The notes under the pieces: generated by a model
Told to the model about the DNA's origin: nothing
Databases searched by the model: none
What the model saw: the letters and a program-made list of their open reading frames with translations, nothing else
In this document: positions 7,181 through 12,840 of the stretch, in pieces
How the letters are laid out: each line of letters opens with the position of its first letter
How positions within the stretch are numbered: the stretch's first letter is position 1
Translations under genes and position numbers: made by a program
NCBI GenBank assembly: GCA_024402835.1
Contig: JAKSSZ010000009.1
Span: 1 to 12,840, forward strand
From: Alphaproteobacteria bacterium
Lineage (GTDB): Bacteria > Pseudomonadota > Alphaproteobacteria > Rs-D84
DNA: 12,840 nucleotides
Reading direction: 5' to 3'

Positions 7181-7346
7181 TTTGACGTTCCTTTAATAGT
7201 TTCATCACTATTTTTTGTATTACCTGTTTTCCTTTTGGGTTTGTCATATATCGCACTTTATGTCCGTATGGTGTATCATAAGATAATGTATCCACCAAAC
7301 TACCAAAATCTATATGCGCATTTTTTATCCAAATCGCAACCGACAT
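7170..7346 (-). CDS. Small hypothetical protein, 58 aa, overlapping tyrS
   Basis: I do not recognise this protein. It begins MSVAIWIKNAHIDFG and is basic toward the end (NPKGKQVIQKIVMKLLKE). It has no signal peptide or membrane helix. The ATG at 7346 is my choice. An AAAGGG lies 13 bases upstream (rather far), and a good promoter at 7372-7400 would start RNA near 7365. A longer TTG-started version from 7400 would overlap that promoter and lacks a ribosome site. Its last 11 bases overlap the start of tyrS, and the tyrS ribosome site is inside it, so translation of the two may be coupled. It could instead be untranslated tyrS leader. Confidence is moderate because the evidence is context rather than homology. 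Confidence 0.45.
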   Translation of the reverse strand: MSVAIWIKNAHIDFGSLVDTLSYDTPYGHKVRYMTNPKGKQVIQKIVMKLLKERQNVK

Positions 7347-7371
7347 TTTATTATACAAACCCTTTGGCGTG

Positions 7372-7400
7372 ATGATACCAAGAAATAAGAATTTTTGCAA
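7372..7400 (-). promoter_or_regulatory. Promoter for the 58-aa gene and tyrS
   Basis: On the minus strand, TTGCAA (7400-7395; 4 of 6 match) and TATCAT (7377-7372; 5 of 6 match) are spaced by 17 bases. It lies immediately after the terminator at 7407-7427, where a new transcript would be expected to begin. A second TATAAT sits at 7355-7350 but has no matching -35 box. Confidence 0.6.
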
Positions 7401-7406
7401 TTAAAT

Positions 7407-7427
7407 AAAAAAAGCACCAAATGGTGC
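7407..7427 (-). terminator. Intrinsic terminator after the 49-aa gene
   Basis: On the minus strand GCACC (7427-7423) and GGTGC (7418-7414) form a five-base stem with a four-base loop, followed by seven Ts (7413-7407). It begins eight bases past the stop codon of the small gene at 7435-7584. The stem is short but the T-run is good. Confidence 0.8.
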
Positions 7428-7434
7428 AACTAAT

Positions 7435-7584
7435 TTAACGAACTGTTTGTTTTGATAAATTAAAAACTATTTGTCGTTTAAAAATCTTATCAAAACTTGA
7501 TATTTTAACCGAGCCATTATTGGAAACAATACAATGTATATTTCCCGGAATAAAATATCTTACGTTTGTACTATATATTTTCAT
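7435..7584 (-). CDS. Small hypothetical protein, 49 aa, between two hairpins
   Basis: I do not recognise this protein. It begins MKIYSTNVRYFIPGN and ends FNLSKQTVR. It is basic, with alternating polar and hydrophobic residues that suggest beta strands, one cysteine and no membrane helix. I start it at the ATG at 7584-7582 because a strong AAAGGA ribosome site lies eight bases upstream. A reading from 7632 adds 16 lysine-rich residues that run through the tsf terminator, so it is unlikely. The gene is bounded by the tsf hairpin upstream and its own terminator downstream. It must be expressed by read-through past the hairpin or from a promoter I cannot define; a weak candidate with 15-base spacing lies near the end of tsf. 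Support is the ribosome site and terminator placement. Confidence 0.6.
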   Translation of the reverse strand: MKIYSTNVRYFIPGNIHCIVSNNGSVKISSFDKIFKRQIVFNLSKQTVR

Positions 7585-7605
7585 TTTTTTTCCTTTGTTT
7601 TTCAG

Positions 7606-7653
7606 AGTTAAAAGACCGCACTTGTTTTTCAAAGTGCGGTCTGTATTTTAACT
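7606..7653 (-). terminator. Terminator after tsf, built from an inverted pair of AAGTGCGGT
   Basis: GACCGCACTT (7614-7623) and AAGTGCGGTC (7632-7641) form a perfect ten-base stem around an eight-base loop. It extends further with AGTTAAAA (7606-7613) and TTTTAACT (7646-7653), interrupted only by TGTA (7642-7645) on one side. On the minus strand the inner stem is followed by TTTT, ten bases past the tsf stop. Both arms contain the nine-base core AAGTGCGGT, the known DNA-uptake core of Haemophilus and relatives, where inverted pairs also serve as terminators. Confidence 0.8.
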
Positions 7654-7662
7654 TTGCTTTTT

Positions 7663-8532
7663 TTAATTCAACATTTTTGCTACTTCATCAGCCAAATTGT
7701 CTTCACGTTTTTGGATACCTTCACCCAAAACAAAGAAAGCAAATCCAGCCAATTTTCCACCATTTTCTGCAACAACTTGTTTTACAGATTTAGAAGGATC
7801 CATAACAAAAGGTTGTTCTTCTAATACTGATTCTGCATAGTATTTTTGAATACGACCAGCAACCATTTTTTCAACAACCATTTCTGGTTTACCTGCGGTT
7901 GCACCTGATTCAATGAAAACTTTCTTTTCACGTTCAACAGAAACAGGATCTACATCTGCTATGGTCATAAATTCTGGTTTATTAGCAGCAATGTGCATTG
8001 CTACTTTTTTACCAATTTCATCTATTCTAGAATCATCGCCATTTATAGCAACGACAACACCTATTTGTCCCATATCTGTTACCAAAGCATTATGGACATA
8101 AGAATAAACATGGTCGCCAGATACAGTTGCAATACGACGCAAACTCATATTTTCGCCAATTGTAGAAACCGTAGCAGCAATATCATCTTTGACAGCTTCT
8201 AATGTAGCATCAAAATCACCATGTAATTCAAGTGCTTTGTTAGCAACCAAAGATACCAAAGATTGGAATTGTGCATTTTTAGCAACAAAATCTGTTTCAG
8301 CATTCAATTCAACCACGCATGCCATTTTATCATTTTTAACAATTGTGACTAAACCAGATGCAGCAACACGACCTGCTTTGGATGCAGCCTTTACAATTCC
8401 TTTTTTGCGTAACCAATCAGCAGCGGCTTCTACATCGCCATTATTTTCAGTTAATGCTTTTTTGCAATCAAACATCCCAGCAGATGTTTTATCACGTAAT
8501 TCTTTTACCAAACTAGCTGTTATTTCTGCCAT
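7663..8532 (-). CDS. tsf: Translation elongation factor Ts, 289 aa
   Basis: EF-Ts is the nucleotide-exchange factor that releases GDP from EF-Tu in the cytoplasm. The N-terminal UBA-like domain (1-45) reads MAEITASLVKELRDKT with the EF-Ts signature around GMFDCKKAL (19-27). The core contains TDFVAKN (80-86), the residues that insert into EF-Tu near its Mg site. Two core subdomains and the C-terminal segment ending in VAKMLN follow, and the length is normal. AAAAGGA lies upstream of the ATG. It follows rpsB by 27 bases, the classic rpsB-tsf operon. In most alphaproteobacteria pyrH and frr come next; here a strong hairpin ends the operon right after tsf. Confidence 0.97.
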   Translation of the reverse strand: MAEITASLVKELRDKTSAGMFDCKKALTENNGDVEAAADWLRKKGIVKAASKAGRVAASGLVTIVKNDKMACVVELNAETDFVAKNAQFQSLVSLVANKALELHGDFDATLEAVKDDIAATVSTIGENMSLRRIATVSGDHVYSYVHNALVTDMGQIGVVVAINGDDSRIDEIGKKVAMHIAANKPEFMTIADVDPVSVEREKKVFIESGATAGKPEMVVEKMVAGRIQKYYAESVLEEQPFVMDPSKSVKQVVAENGGKLAGFAFFVLGEGIQKREDNLADEVAKMLN

Positions 8533-8559
8533 TGTTTTTCCTTTTCTTTGATTTGGTTA

Positions 8560-9408
8560 TTATTCTGCTTTTTCAGCAAGTTTACTACGACGTTCTGCGC
8601 GAGCTTCGGAAGTTTTTGATTTTTGTTTTGCTTCTTTAACTTGGGCTTCGTGTTCCAAATTTTCAGCTTCTTCCATTGCTATTGCTGTTTCTTCTTTTTT
8701 GCTTGCAACACCACCTAAACGTTTTTCTATACCAGACAAGATAGCATCAACAAACAAATCACAATATAATTGTGTTGCGCGAGAAGCATCATCATTACCT
8801 GGAACTGGATAATCAACAATTTCTGGATTTGCGTTTGTATCACAAATTGCGATTGTTGGTATATTCAAATTTTTAGCTTCACGAACAGCATTTAATTCAC
8901 GTGGAACATCAATAACTATTATTGCTTGGGGAACACCTTTCATATCCAAGATTCCACCAAAAATATCACGCAATTTTGCAACTTCTTTGGACATAACACC
9001 AACTTCTTTTTTTGTAAAGCCCAAACTTGTTGCGTTTTCTATATTTGATTCCATTCTTTTCAAACGAGCAATACTTTGTGATACTGTGGTCCAGTTTGTT
9101 AACATACCACCCAACCAACGATTGTTGACATAGTATTGACCACAACGTTCTGCTGCGTCTTTTACAATATCACGTGCTTGGTGTTTTGTGGCAACAAACA
9201 ATATTTTACCACCCGCAGCAGCGATTGTTTCCAAAGCAACCAAAGATTTGTGTAACAAAGGTGCTGTTTTATTCAAGTTAATTATATGTATTTTATCTTT
9301 TACACCATATACATAAGGTGTCATTAATGGGTTCCAACGACGTGTATGATGTCCAAAATGAACACCGGCTTCCATTAATTGTTTCATAGTAAATGTAGGC
9401 AATGCCAT
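8560..9408 (-). CDS. rpsB: 30S ribosomal protein S2, 282 aa
   Basis: S2 binds late to the 30S head-body junction and is needed for bS1 attachment. The family hallmarks are clear: MKQLMEAGVHFGHHTRRWNP (8-27), the YVYGVKDKIHIINLNKT block (32-48), NNRWLGGMLTNW (about 95-106), and the segment containing NANPEIVDYPVPGNDDA. Length exceeds the 241 residues of E. coli S2 because of a charged lysine- and glutamate-rich C-terminal tail (about 235-282) predicted to be helical. Such tails are common in alphaproteobacterial S2. An AAGGA ribosome site precedes the ATG. It is first in the rpsB-tsf operon, with a clear promoter and a leader of about 110 bases that may carry autoregulation by S2, as known in other bacteria. 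Confidence 0.97.
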   Translation of the reverse strand: MALPTFTMKQLMEAGVHFGHHTRRWNPLMTPYVYGVKDKIHIINLNKTAPLLHKSLVALETIAAAGGKILFVATKHQARDIVKDAAERCGQYYVNNRWLGGMLTNWTTVSQSIARLKRMESNIENATSLGFTKKEVGVMSKEVAKLRDIFGGILDMKGVPQAIIVIDVPRELNAVREAKNLNIPTIAICDTNANPEIVDYPVPGNDDASRATQLYCDLFVDAILSGIEKRLGGVASKKEETAIAMEEAENLEHEAQVKEAKQKSKTSEARAERRSKLAEKAE

Positions 9409-9517
9409 GATTTTATCCTTTTTTCTGTTGTTATCCTCATCAATATGTGTTCAAACTGGTTCAACCAGACAGAATATAATTCATATTGACTGTGTTATTC
9501 GCGCAATTAAGCACGTG
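9409..9517 (-). promoter_or_regulatory. rpsB 5' leader, possible S2-responsive structure
   Basis: From the predicted start near 9517 the untranslated RNA runs about 109 bases to the rpsB ATG. It contains CTGG/CCAG arms (about 9456-9468) that can form a small hairpin, and several G+C-richer patches unusual in this AT-rich window. S2 represses its own operon through the leader in E. coli and related systems. Whether this leader does so is inference from position and length only. Confidence 0.35.
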
Positions 9518-9523
9518 AGCATG

Positions 9524-9552
9524 ATATTAACCGAAAAAATAAAAAAAATCAA
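9524..9552 (-). promoter_or_regulatory. Promoter of the rpsB-tsf operon
   Basis: On the minus strand, TTGATT (9552-9547; 4 of 6 match) and TAATAT (9529-9524; 4 of 6 match) are spaced by 17 bases. The spacer is very T-rich. It lies 22 bases past the stop of the upstream outer-membrane gene, with no terminator visible between them. Confidence 0.55.
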
Positions 9553-9573
9553 GTATTTAATTAGTTCACAACT

Positions 9574-10419
9574 TTATTCCAAAAAAGAGAAATTATGAAT
9601 ATAACTAAAAGAAATACCTATTGATGTATTAGAACCAAAATGTTCGGCTCCACGCGCTTTGGCGGCCCTGTATTTTATATATGGACCCATTACCAAATCA
9701 CCCCAAATGTTAGTATCTAAACGCGCAACTGCATTAAAATCACGTTCTAAATCTTCGGCAAGATAATTTGAATACGATAGATATTCACGATAATAACCAT
9801 CTGTCGAGAACTTTACGCCGGGCCTTAATTCATATTCAATACGCCAACCAAATTCAGCAGCCAATTTTTCTAATTTAGAATCATCATAAGTAAAATCATG
9901 TTCGTACACCCCAACAATATACAAACTTTTAATTATTTCATTATCAAACAAAGACAATCCAAAATTTGGACGCAAAATATTACGACGCGGTTCACCTTGG
10001 AATTCTGTTTCATATTGCGCTTTGAATATAGGTCCAAATTTTATATCATCAAAATCCCAGCATGCATACGCTAAATCAGAAGAAAACAAAACTTTATCTG
10101 CATTTTCATCAACTGTTTTTTCTGCATTATATGGTTTGATTGTTGTTTTTCCATATTCCATAAATAAAGAATTGTCCCATTTAAACTTGTCAATACCATA
10201 TTCCAAAGCAACATCAAAGGTTCCTTTGATAAAATCTTGACTATTTGCCTTTAATGCTGCAACAGATGAATTTTGATATTCTTCGGGATGACTGACAGAA
10301 GTTTTTGCCCAATCTAATCCAATACGACGAACATTTAAGTCAAATTTTGTATCTTTTGGCGAATCTTCCGCCAAAACAGATATTGGTAATAGTAATAATA
10401 ACGCAATTATTTTTTTCAT
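9574..10419 (-). CDS. Predicted outer-membrane beta-barrel protein, 281 aa
   Basis: I do not recognise a named family. A signal peptide (1-17, MKKIIALLLLLPISVLA) is followed by about 260 residues of alternating hydrophobic and polar stretches rich in aromatic residues, as in small outer-membrane barrels. Examples are FDVALEYGIDKFKWDNSLF (68-86) and YSNYLAEDLERDFNAVARLD (216-235). The C-terminus SIGISFSYIHNFSFLE has the alternating pattern of a final strand but ends in LE rather than a bare aromatic. One cysteine is present in the mature part. It is the last of three closely spaced envelope genes, 19 bases after the DUF2066-like gene. Its ribosome site is a run of seven Gs, so a one-base change in that run could change translation. 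A porin-like or structural role is a guess. Confidence 0.75.
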   Translation of the reverse strand: MKKIIALLLLLPISVLAEDSPKDTKFDLNVRRIGLDWAKTSVSHPEEYQNSSVAALKANSQDFIKGTFDVALEYGIDKFKWDNSLFMEYGKTTIKPYNAEKTVDENADKVLFSSDLAYACWDFDDIKFGPIFKAQYETEFQGEPRRNILRPNFGLSLFDNEIIKSLYIVGVYEHDFTYDDSKLEKLAAEFGWRIEYELRPGVKFSTDGYYREYLSYSNYLAEDLERDFNAVARLDTNIWGDLVMGPYIKYRAAKARGAEHFGSNTSIGISFSYIHNFSFLE

Positions 10420-10422
10420 TTT

Positions 10423-10429
10423 CCCCCCC
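10423..10429 (-). promoter_or_regulatory. Seven-G tract acting as ribosome-binding site
   Basis: On the minus strand TAGGGGGGG sits three bases before AAA-ATG of the 281-aa barrel gene. It can pair with the anti-Shine-Dalgarno using G-U pairs and is the only purine-rich candidate there. A homopolymer of seven Gs stands out in such an AT-rich sequence and is a possible slippage site. Confidence 0.6.
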
Positions 10430-10438
10430 TAGTTATAA

Positions 10439-11065
10439 TTATTTCCAAATATATAATGTACCGTTTTTATCTTTATAATGCCATCCTGCATTACTTGTAT
10501 TAACAGTAAAACGTGTTCTGGACCTATATGGTAAATTTAGTAAAACCGTTGTTCCTTTGATACTTTTAACATCAACATCTATATTTGCAGAACGACAAAT
10601 TTCTTTTAATTCTGCCCAATCATATAGCTTGTTTTCCATATTGACCACAGTTGTAAAAACATCTGTCATTTCATTTGATGGAATCCAATTTTGTATACCA
10701 TTATTTGACAACCAATTTTTTAATACATCTGTATCAAAATCCATTGTTATTGTTGCCGTATAATCAGTGGTTGAAAATCTTTCGTTTGTTATACTAGAAG
10801 ATTTTACTAAATCTATTAAATCACTACTTGGAGTATTCTGTAACAACTCGTGTAATTGACTTGTATTTGTATATTTTGATACAACATTATACATTATACT
10901 TTTACGTGCTACGGATATTGCTTTTTCTTTTGCCAAAACCGCCGTATCTGCGTTTTCATTTACATCTAAACTACCAGACAAATCATAACAAAAAGCAGTA
11001 AAAGGTGCCATTATCAACAATGACACCAATACAAAGCATTGAAAAAACATTTTTTCTATATGCAT
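10439..11065 (-). CDS. DUF2066-like periplasmic protein, 208 aa
   Basis: An N-terminal hydrophobic segment (about 6-25) looks like a signal peptide ending near AFC (24-26). Residues 38-125 resemble the DUF2066 pattern: a helix rich in Ala and Lys (VLAKEKAISVARKSIMYNVV, 43-62), a loop, then ITNERFSTTDYTATITMDFD (91-110) and VLKNWLSNNGI (113-123). I base this on recalled family shape, not a search. The C-terminal 80 residues contain basic and beta-type segments (VLLNLPYRSRTRF) and end in GTLYIWK. Two start codons are possible, M1 at 11065 and M6 at 11050, and neither has a good ribosome site. The gap to the upstream gene stop is only four bases, so coupling to it is likely. Function of DUF2066 proteins is not established. 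Confidence 0.7.
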   Translation of the reverse strand: MHIEKMFFQCFVLVSLLIMAPFTAFCYDLSGSLDVNENADTAVLAKEKAISVARKSIMYNVVSKYTNTSQLHELLQNTPSSDLIDLVKSSSITNERFSTTDYTATITMDFDTDVLKNWLSNNGIQNWIPSNEMTDVFTTVVNMENKLYDWAELKEICRSANIDVDVKSIKGTTVLLNLPYRSRTRFTVNTSNAGWHYKDKNGTLYIWK

Positions 11066-11069
11066 CTAA

Positions 11070-12542
11070 TTAAAACTTTGCTGTTAGCCCTATGTGTATA
11101 CCCATTGATTTGTAAATAGATTTTATTTCATCACTTGTTTTTGATGACCAACCTGCTGATCTTAATTTATCCAATGCGTTTATTTCATCTGCTAACATTA
11201 AACCGTACTCGGACAATCTGTCTTCATCAGAAAGGCTATTATATTCATTCCAATCTGTTATATATGTATTTTCATATAAACTTGCATTATAATATGTTGT
11301 GGCATCAGCACCAGATACAGAATAGTAATCATACGTAAAACCAACATTCAAAGACAACGAATCGGTTAAAGCAGTTTTCCAATTAGCATTTAAACCAAAA
11401 TGAATTGCATCACCAAAGCCACCCTCGTCCTCTACACTTTTTGGATGTGCCCAATCAATTCTATATGGCTGATCGCCTGTTGCTGTATATTTTGGCAACC
11501 CAAATTCAATCCCAGCCGACACGGTATTATTATTATTTATCAAATAATCCATATCCAAAGCAACATAAGGCCCCGCCCATTCTACTTCATAAGAATGACT
11601 TGTTTGTGATTGTTCATAATAATATGTTCCAGCAGTATCAATCTCCTCTACCGCTTCATCAAATTTTACATAAGACAAAACCAATTCACCTGTTTCAGTT
11701 TCAGCCCACACACGATAACCGATATCATATCCACCACCTGCTACATTTAACATAATTGGATCACATTGAAGTTCTCCGTCGTCTGTTGTAATACAAGTTA
11801 CCGCACCAGGTACAACACCAGAATTCAAATCCAATGTATCAATAGCAACACCATAATTCTGTTGAGTTTTTAATTCATATTTGAAATAACGATATCCAAC
11901 CGAAGGAGTTATTCTTAACTTGCCATATTTCCAAAAATCCGTTAATCCAATACCAACATTAAAACCGTATTGTTTTCCATCTTTACTTGTTCCGACAGAA
12001 AGAGCATGGCCACGTTGCGTTCCAAGAATAGTTCCATTTGCATCTGCATACCAATCTTGAATCCAATAACCACCACTTGAAATATCATCATCTATCATTG
12101 TGGTTTCATCCGATTGAGTACCATAACTTCCACCAACATTTATCTGCATCGGGATAGAATCCCCAAAATAATACACACCATTTGCGCTAAACACATTCCA
12201 ATTTACATTATCATAATGTAAAGTAGAACCACTCTGATTCATATCAAATTTCCAATTTGCAAATTGATGATTAAAATCAACACCAATAGACAAACCCTGT
12301 TTTTTTATTTCAGCGGGTTTTGTTTCCGCTTTTTTCATAGTAGTAACATTTTGTTTTACTATATTATTTCTGTGTCCATAACGGGAAGAAAAACTTTCAC
12401 CCATCGAACGATTATTTGCCCTATTGGCACTTGCACGTTGTTGCGGACTGGTATATAAATTACCATTATAATACGTTCCCGCAGACAAGCATACAGCCGG
12501 AAACAAGGCAATCAAAGATGTTAAAAATATATTTCTTTTCAT
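11070..12542 (-). CDS. Large predicted outer-membrane beta-barrel protein, 490 aa
   Basis: A signal peptide (1-21, cleavage likely after CLSA) is followed by a polar, asparagine- and arginine-rich linker (22-82). About 400 residues of alternating-pattern strands follow, rich in Tyr, Trp and Gly, ending in IHIGLTAKF (482-490). The C-terminal phenylalanine is the classic signal for the BAM assembly machine. Long acidic extracellular-type loops are visible (TMIDDDISSG 148-157; the 290-315 region; 415-475). Two cysteines (C250, C260) may form a loop disulphide. I cannot name the family; no omptin catalytic pattern is certain. The start has a GGAAG ribosome site and an extended -10 promoter 27 bases upstream of the ATG. 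It is the first gene of a three-gene operon. Confidence 0.82.
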   Translation of the reverse strand: MKRNIFLTSLIALFPAVCLSAGTYYNGNLYTSPQQRASANRANNRSMGESFSSRYGHRNNIVKQNVTTMKKAETKPAEIKKQGLSIGVDFNHQFANWKFDMNQSGSTLHYDNVNWNVFSANGVYYFGDSIPMQINVGGSYGTQSDETTMIDDDISSGGYWIQDWYADANGTILGTQRGHALSVGTSKDGKQYGFNVGIGLTDFWKYGKLRITPSVGYRYFKYELKTQQNYGVAIDTLDLNSGVVPGAVTCITTDDGELQCDPIMLNVAGGGYDIGYRVWAETETGELVLSYVKFDEAVEEIDTAGTYYYEQSQTSHSYEVEWAGPYVALDMDYLINNNNTVSAGIEFGLPKYTATGDQPYRIDWAHPKSVEDEGGFGDAIHFGLNANWKTALTDSLSLNVGFTYDYYSVSGADATTYYNASLYENTYITDWNEYNSLSDEDRLSEYGLMLADEINALDKLRSAGWSSKTSDEIKSIYKSMGIHIGLTAKF

Positions 12543-12568
12543 TTTTTCTTCCTATCTTAGTTATAAGC

Positions 12569-12577
12569 ATTATAACA
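12569..12577 (-). promoter_or_regulatory. Extended -10 promoter of the three-gene envelope operon
   Basis: TGTTATAAT on the minus strand (12577-12569) is a perfect -10 with the TGn extension; the -35 region is only a T-run. The same TGTTATAAT occurs before the six-cysteine secreted protein gene (3180-3172). The RNA would start near 12562 and reach the ATG at 12542 after about 20 bases. Confidence 0.6.
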
Positions 12578-12586
12578 TAAAAACAG

Positions 12587-12614
12587 TTGAAAAAAAACAC
12601 TTTTATAGTATTCT
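12587..12614 (+). promoter_or_regulatory. Promoter of the tRNA-Leu gene
   Basis: TTGAAA (12587-12592; 5 of 6 match) and TATTCT (12609-12614) are spaced by 16 bases. A start near 12621 gives a leader of about six bases before the tRNA. It overlaps the upstream region of the divergent envelope operon promoter. Confidence 0.55.
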
Positions 12615-12626
12615 ATGAAAATAATT

Positions 12627-12711
12627 GTGATTGTGGCGAAATTGGTAGACGCGTAGCACTAAGGATGCTATGGAGAAATCCTTGGGGGTTCAAGTCCCCC
12701 CAGTCACACCA
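12627..12711 (+). tRNA. tRNA-Leu with anticodon AAG, CCA end encoded
   Basis: The 85-base cloverleaf is complete. Acceptor GTGATTG (12627-12633) pairs with CAGTCAC (12701-12707) with one G-U pair. Discriminator A (12708), as leucine tRNAs require, is followed by encoded CCA (12709-12711). The D-arm is GCG/CGC with loop AAATTGGTAGA. The anticodon stem TAGCA/TGCTA encloses loop CTAAGGA, giving anticodon AAG, which pairs with codon CUU. A 13-base variable region forms the extra GGA/TCC arm of class II tRNAs. The T-arm is GGGGG/CCCCC with loop TTCAAGT. Type and identity are consistent with leucine. The oddity is A at the wobble position, where bacteria normally have G (anticodon GAG). Confidence 0.95.
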
Positions 12712-12790
12712 AAAAACTAATTTCTTTTTGCCTATTTTTTTACTTTTATACTTGCTTATAATGTTTTTGTTTTGCTATCATTTCCGTATA

Positions 12791-12840
12791 ATGAGAAAGG
12801 TTAGGATTCTTTTTAATACAATGTTTTGTATATTTGCTTT
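12791..12840 (+). CDS. Possible start of a secreted protein gene, cut by window edge
   Basis: A frame opens with ATG at 12791 and reads MRKVRILFNTMFCIFA to the edge. The basic start and hydrophobic run look like a signal peptide. A second in-frame ATG lies at 12821. No clear Shine-Dalgarno precedes the first. TATAAT boxes occur at 12757-12762 and 12787-12792, and the second would be too close to the first ATG. Only 16 residues are visible, so this is a weak call. Confidence 0.3.
   Translation, partial: MRKVRILFNTMFCIFA

Noticed and set aside
7347..7400. N-terminal extension of the 58-aa protein to TTG 7400
   Set aside because: It overlaps a well-spaced -35/-10 pair and has no Shine-Dalgarno, directly after a terminator.
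11405..11755. Plus-strand 116-residue frame rich in His, Pro and Gln
   Set aside because: It is antisense to the large barrel gene; the composition is what reversed Asn/Tyr/Trp codons give, and no start signals are visible.
11070..12542. Omptin-type outer-membrane protease
   Set aside because: The length and loops differ, and I could not place the paired aspartate and Asp-His catalytic residues with confidence.
1..12840. CRISPR arrays, transposases, phage or toxin-antitoxin genes
   Set aside because: I found no spaced direct repeats, transposase motifs or toxin-antitoxin-like pairs; the small genes here are single and next to housekeeping genes.

Overview
The window is about 12.8 kb of compact, AT-rich (roughly one-third G+C) bacterial chromosome. 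Gene content suggests a Gram-negative alphaproteobacterium, probably with a streamlined and perhaps host-associated genome. The evidence is an LPS-export lptC/lptB pair, signal-peptide and beta-barrel envelope proteins, an OmpA-type lipoprotein whose N-terminal domain resembles alphaproteobacterial relatives, and an alphaproteobacterial-looking Rho N-terminus. The lineage call is inference from protein resemblance read by eye.

Layout, left to right. (1) 1-3157, minus strand: the start of rho (cut by the window edge), a 55-residue unknown protein with its own consensus-like promoter, an OmpA/Pal-type lipoprotein, and an unknown secreted protein with six cysteines. (2) 3245-5947, plus strand: lptC overlapping lptB, then eno, then a 68-residue membrane protein whose ATG overlaps the eno stop. 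This run ends in a perfect hairpin at 5943-5970 that carries the stop codons of both converging genes. (3) 5966-9552, minus strand: promoter, rpsB, tsf, a strong hairpin, a 49-residue unknown protein, a second terminator, a 58-residue unknown protein overlapping tyrS, and tyrS. (4) 9574-12542, minus strand: three envelope genes in a tight row, a large predicted beta-barrel, a DUF2066-like periplasmic protein and a smaller predicted barrel. (5) 12627-12711, plus strand: a tRNA-Leu whose anticodon reads AAG, divergent from the envelope operon, then a possible gene start running off the end.

Most of the window is housekeeping: transcription termination, translation (S2, EF-Ts, TyrRS, tRNA), glycolysis and LPS export. 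Envelope proteins of unknown role sit between these genes. I see no mobile element, CRISPR array, toxin-antitoxin pair or phage gene.

The observations most worth checking are: the tsf terminator stem, an inverted pair of the 9-mer AAGTGCGGT, which is the Haemophilus DNA-uptake core; the tRNA-Leu with A at the wobble position; a run of seven Gs serving as the ribosome-binding site of an outer-membrane gene; the missing lptA between lptC and lptB; and four small unknown proteins placed beside essential genes.
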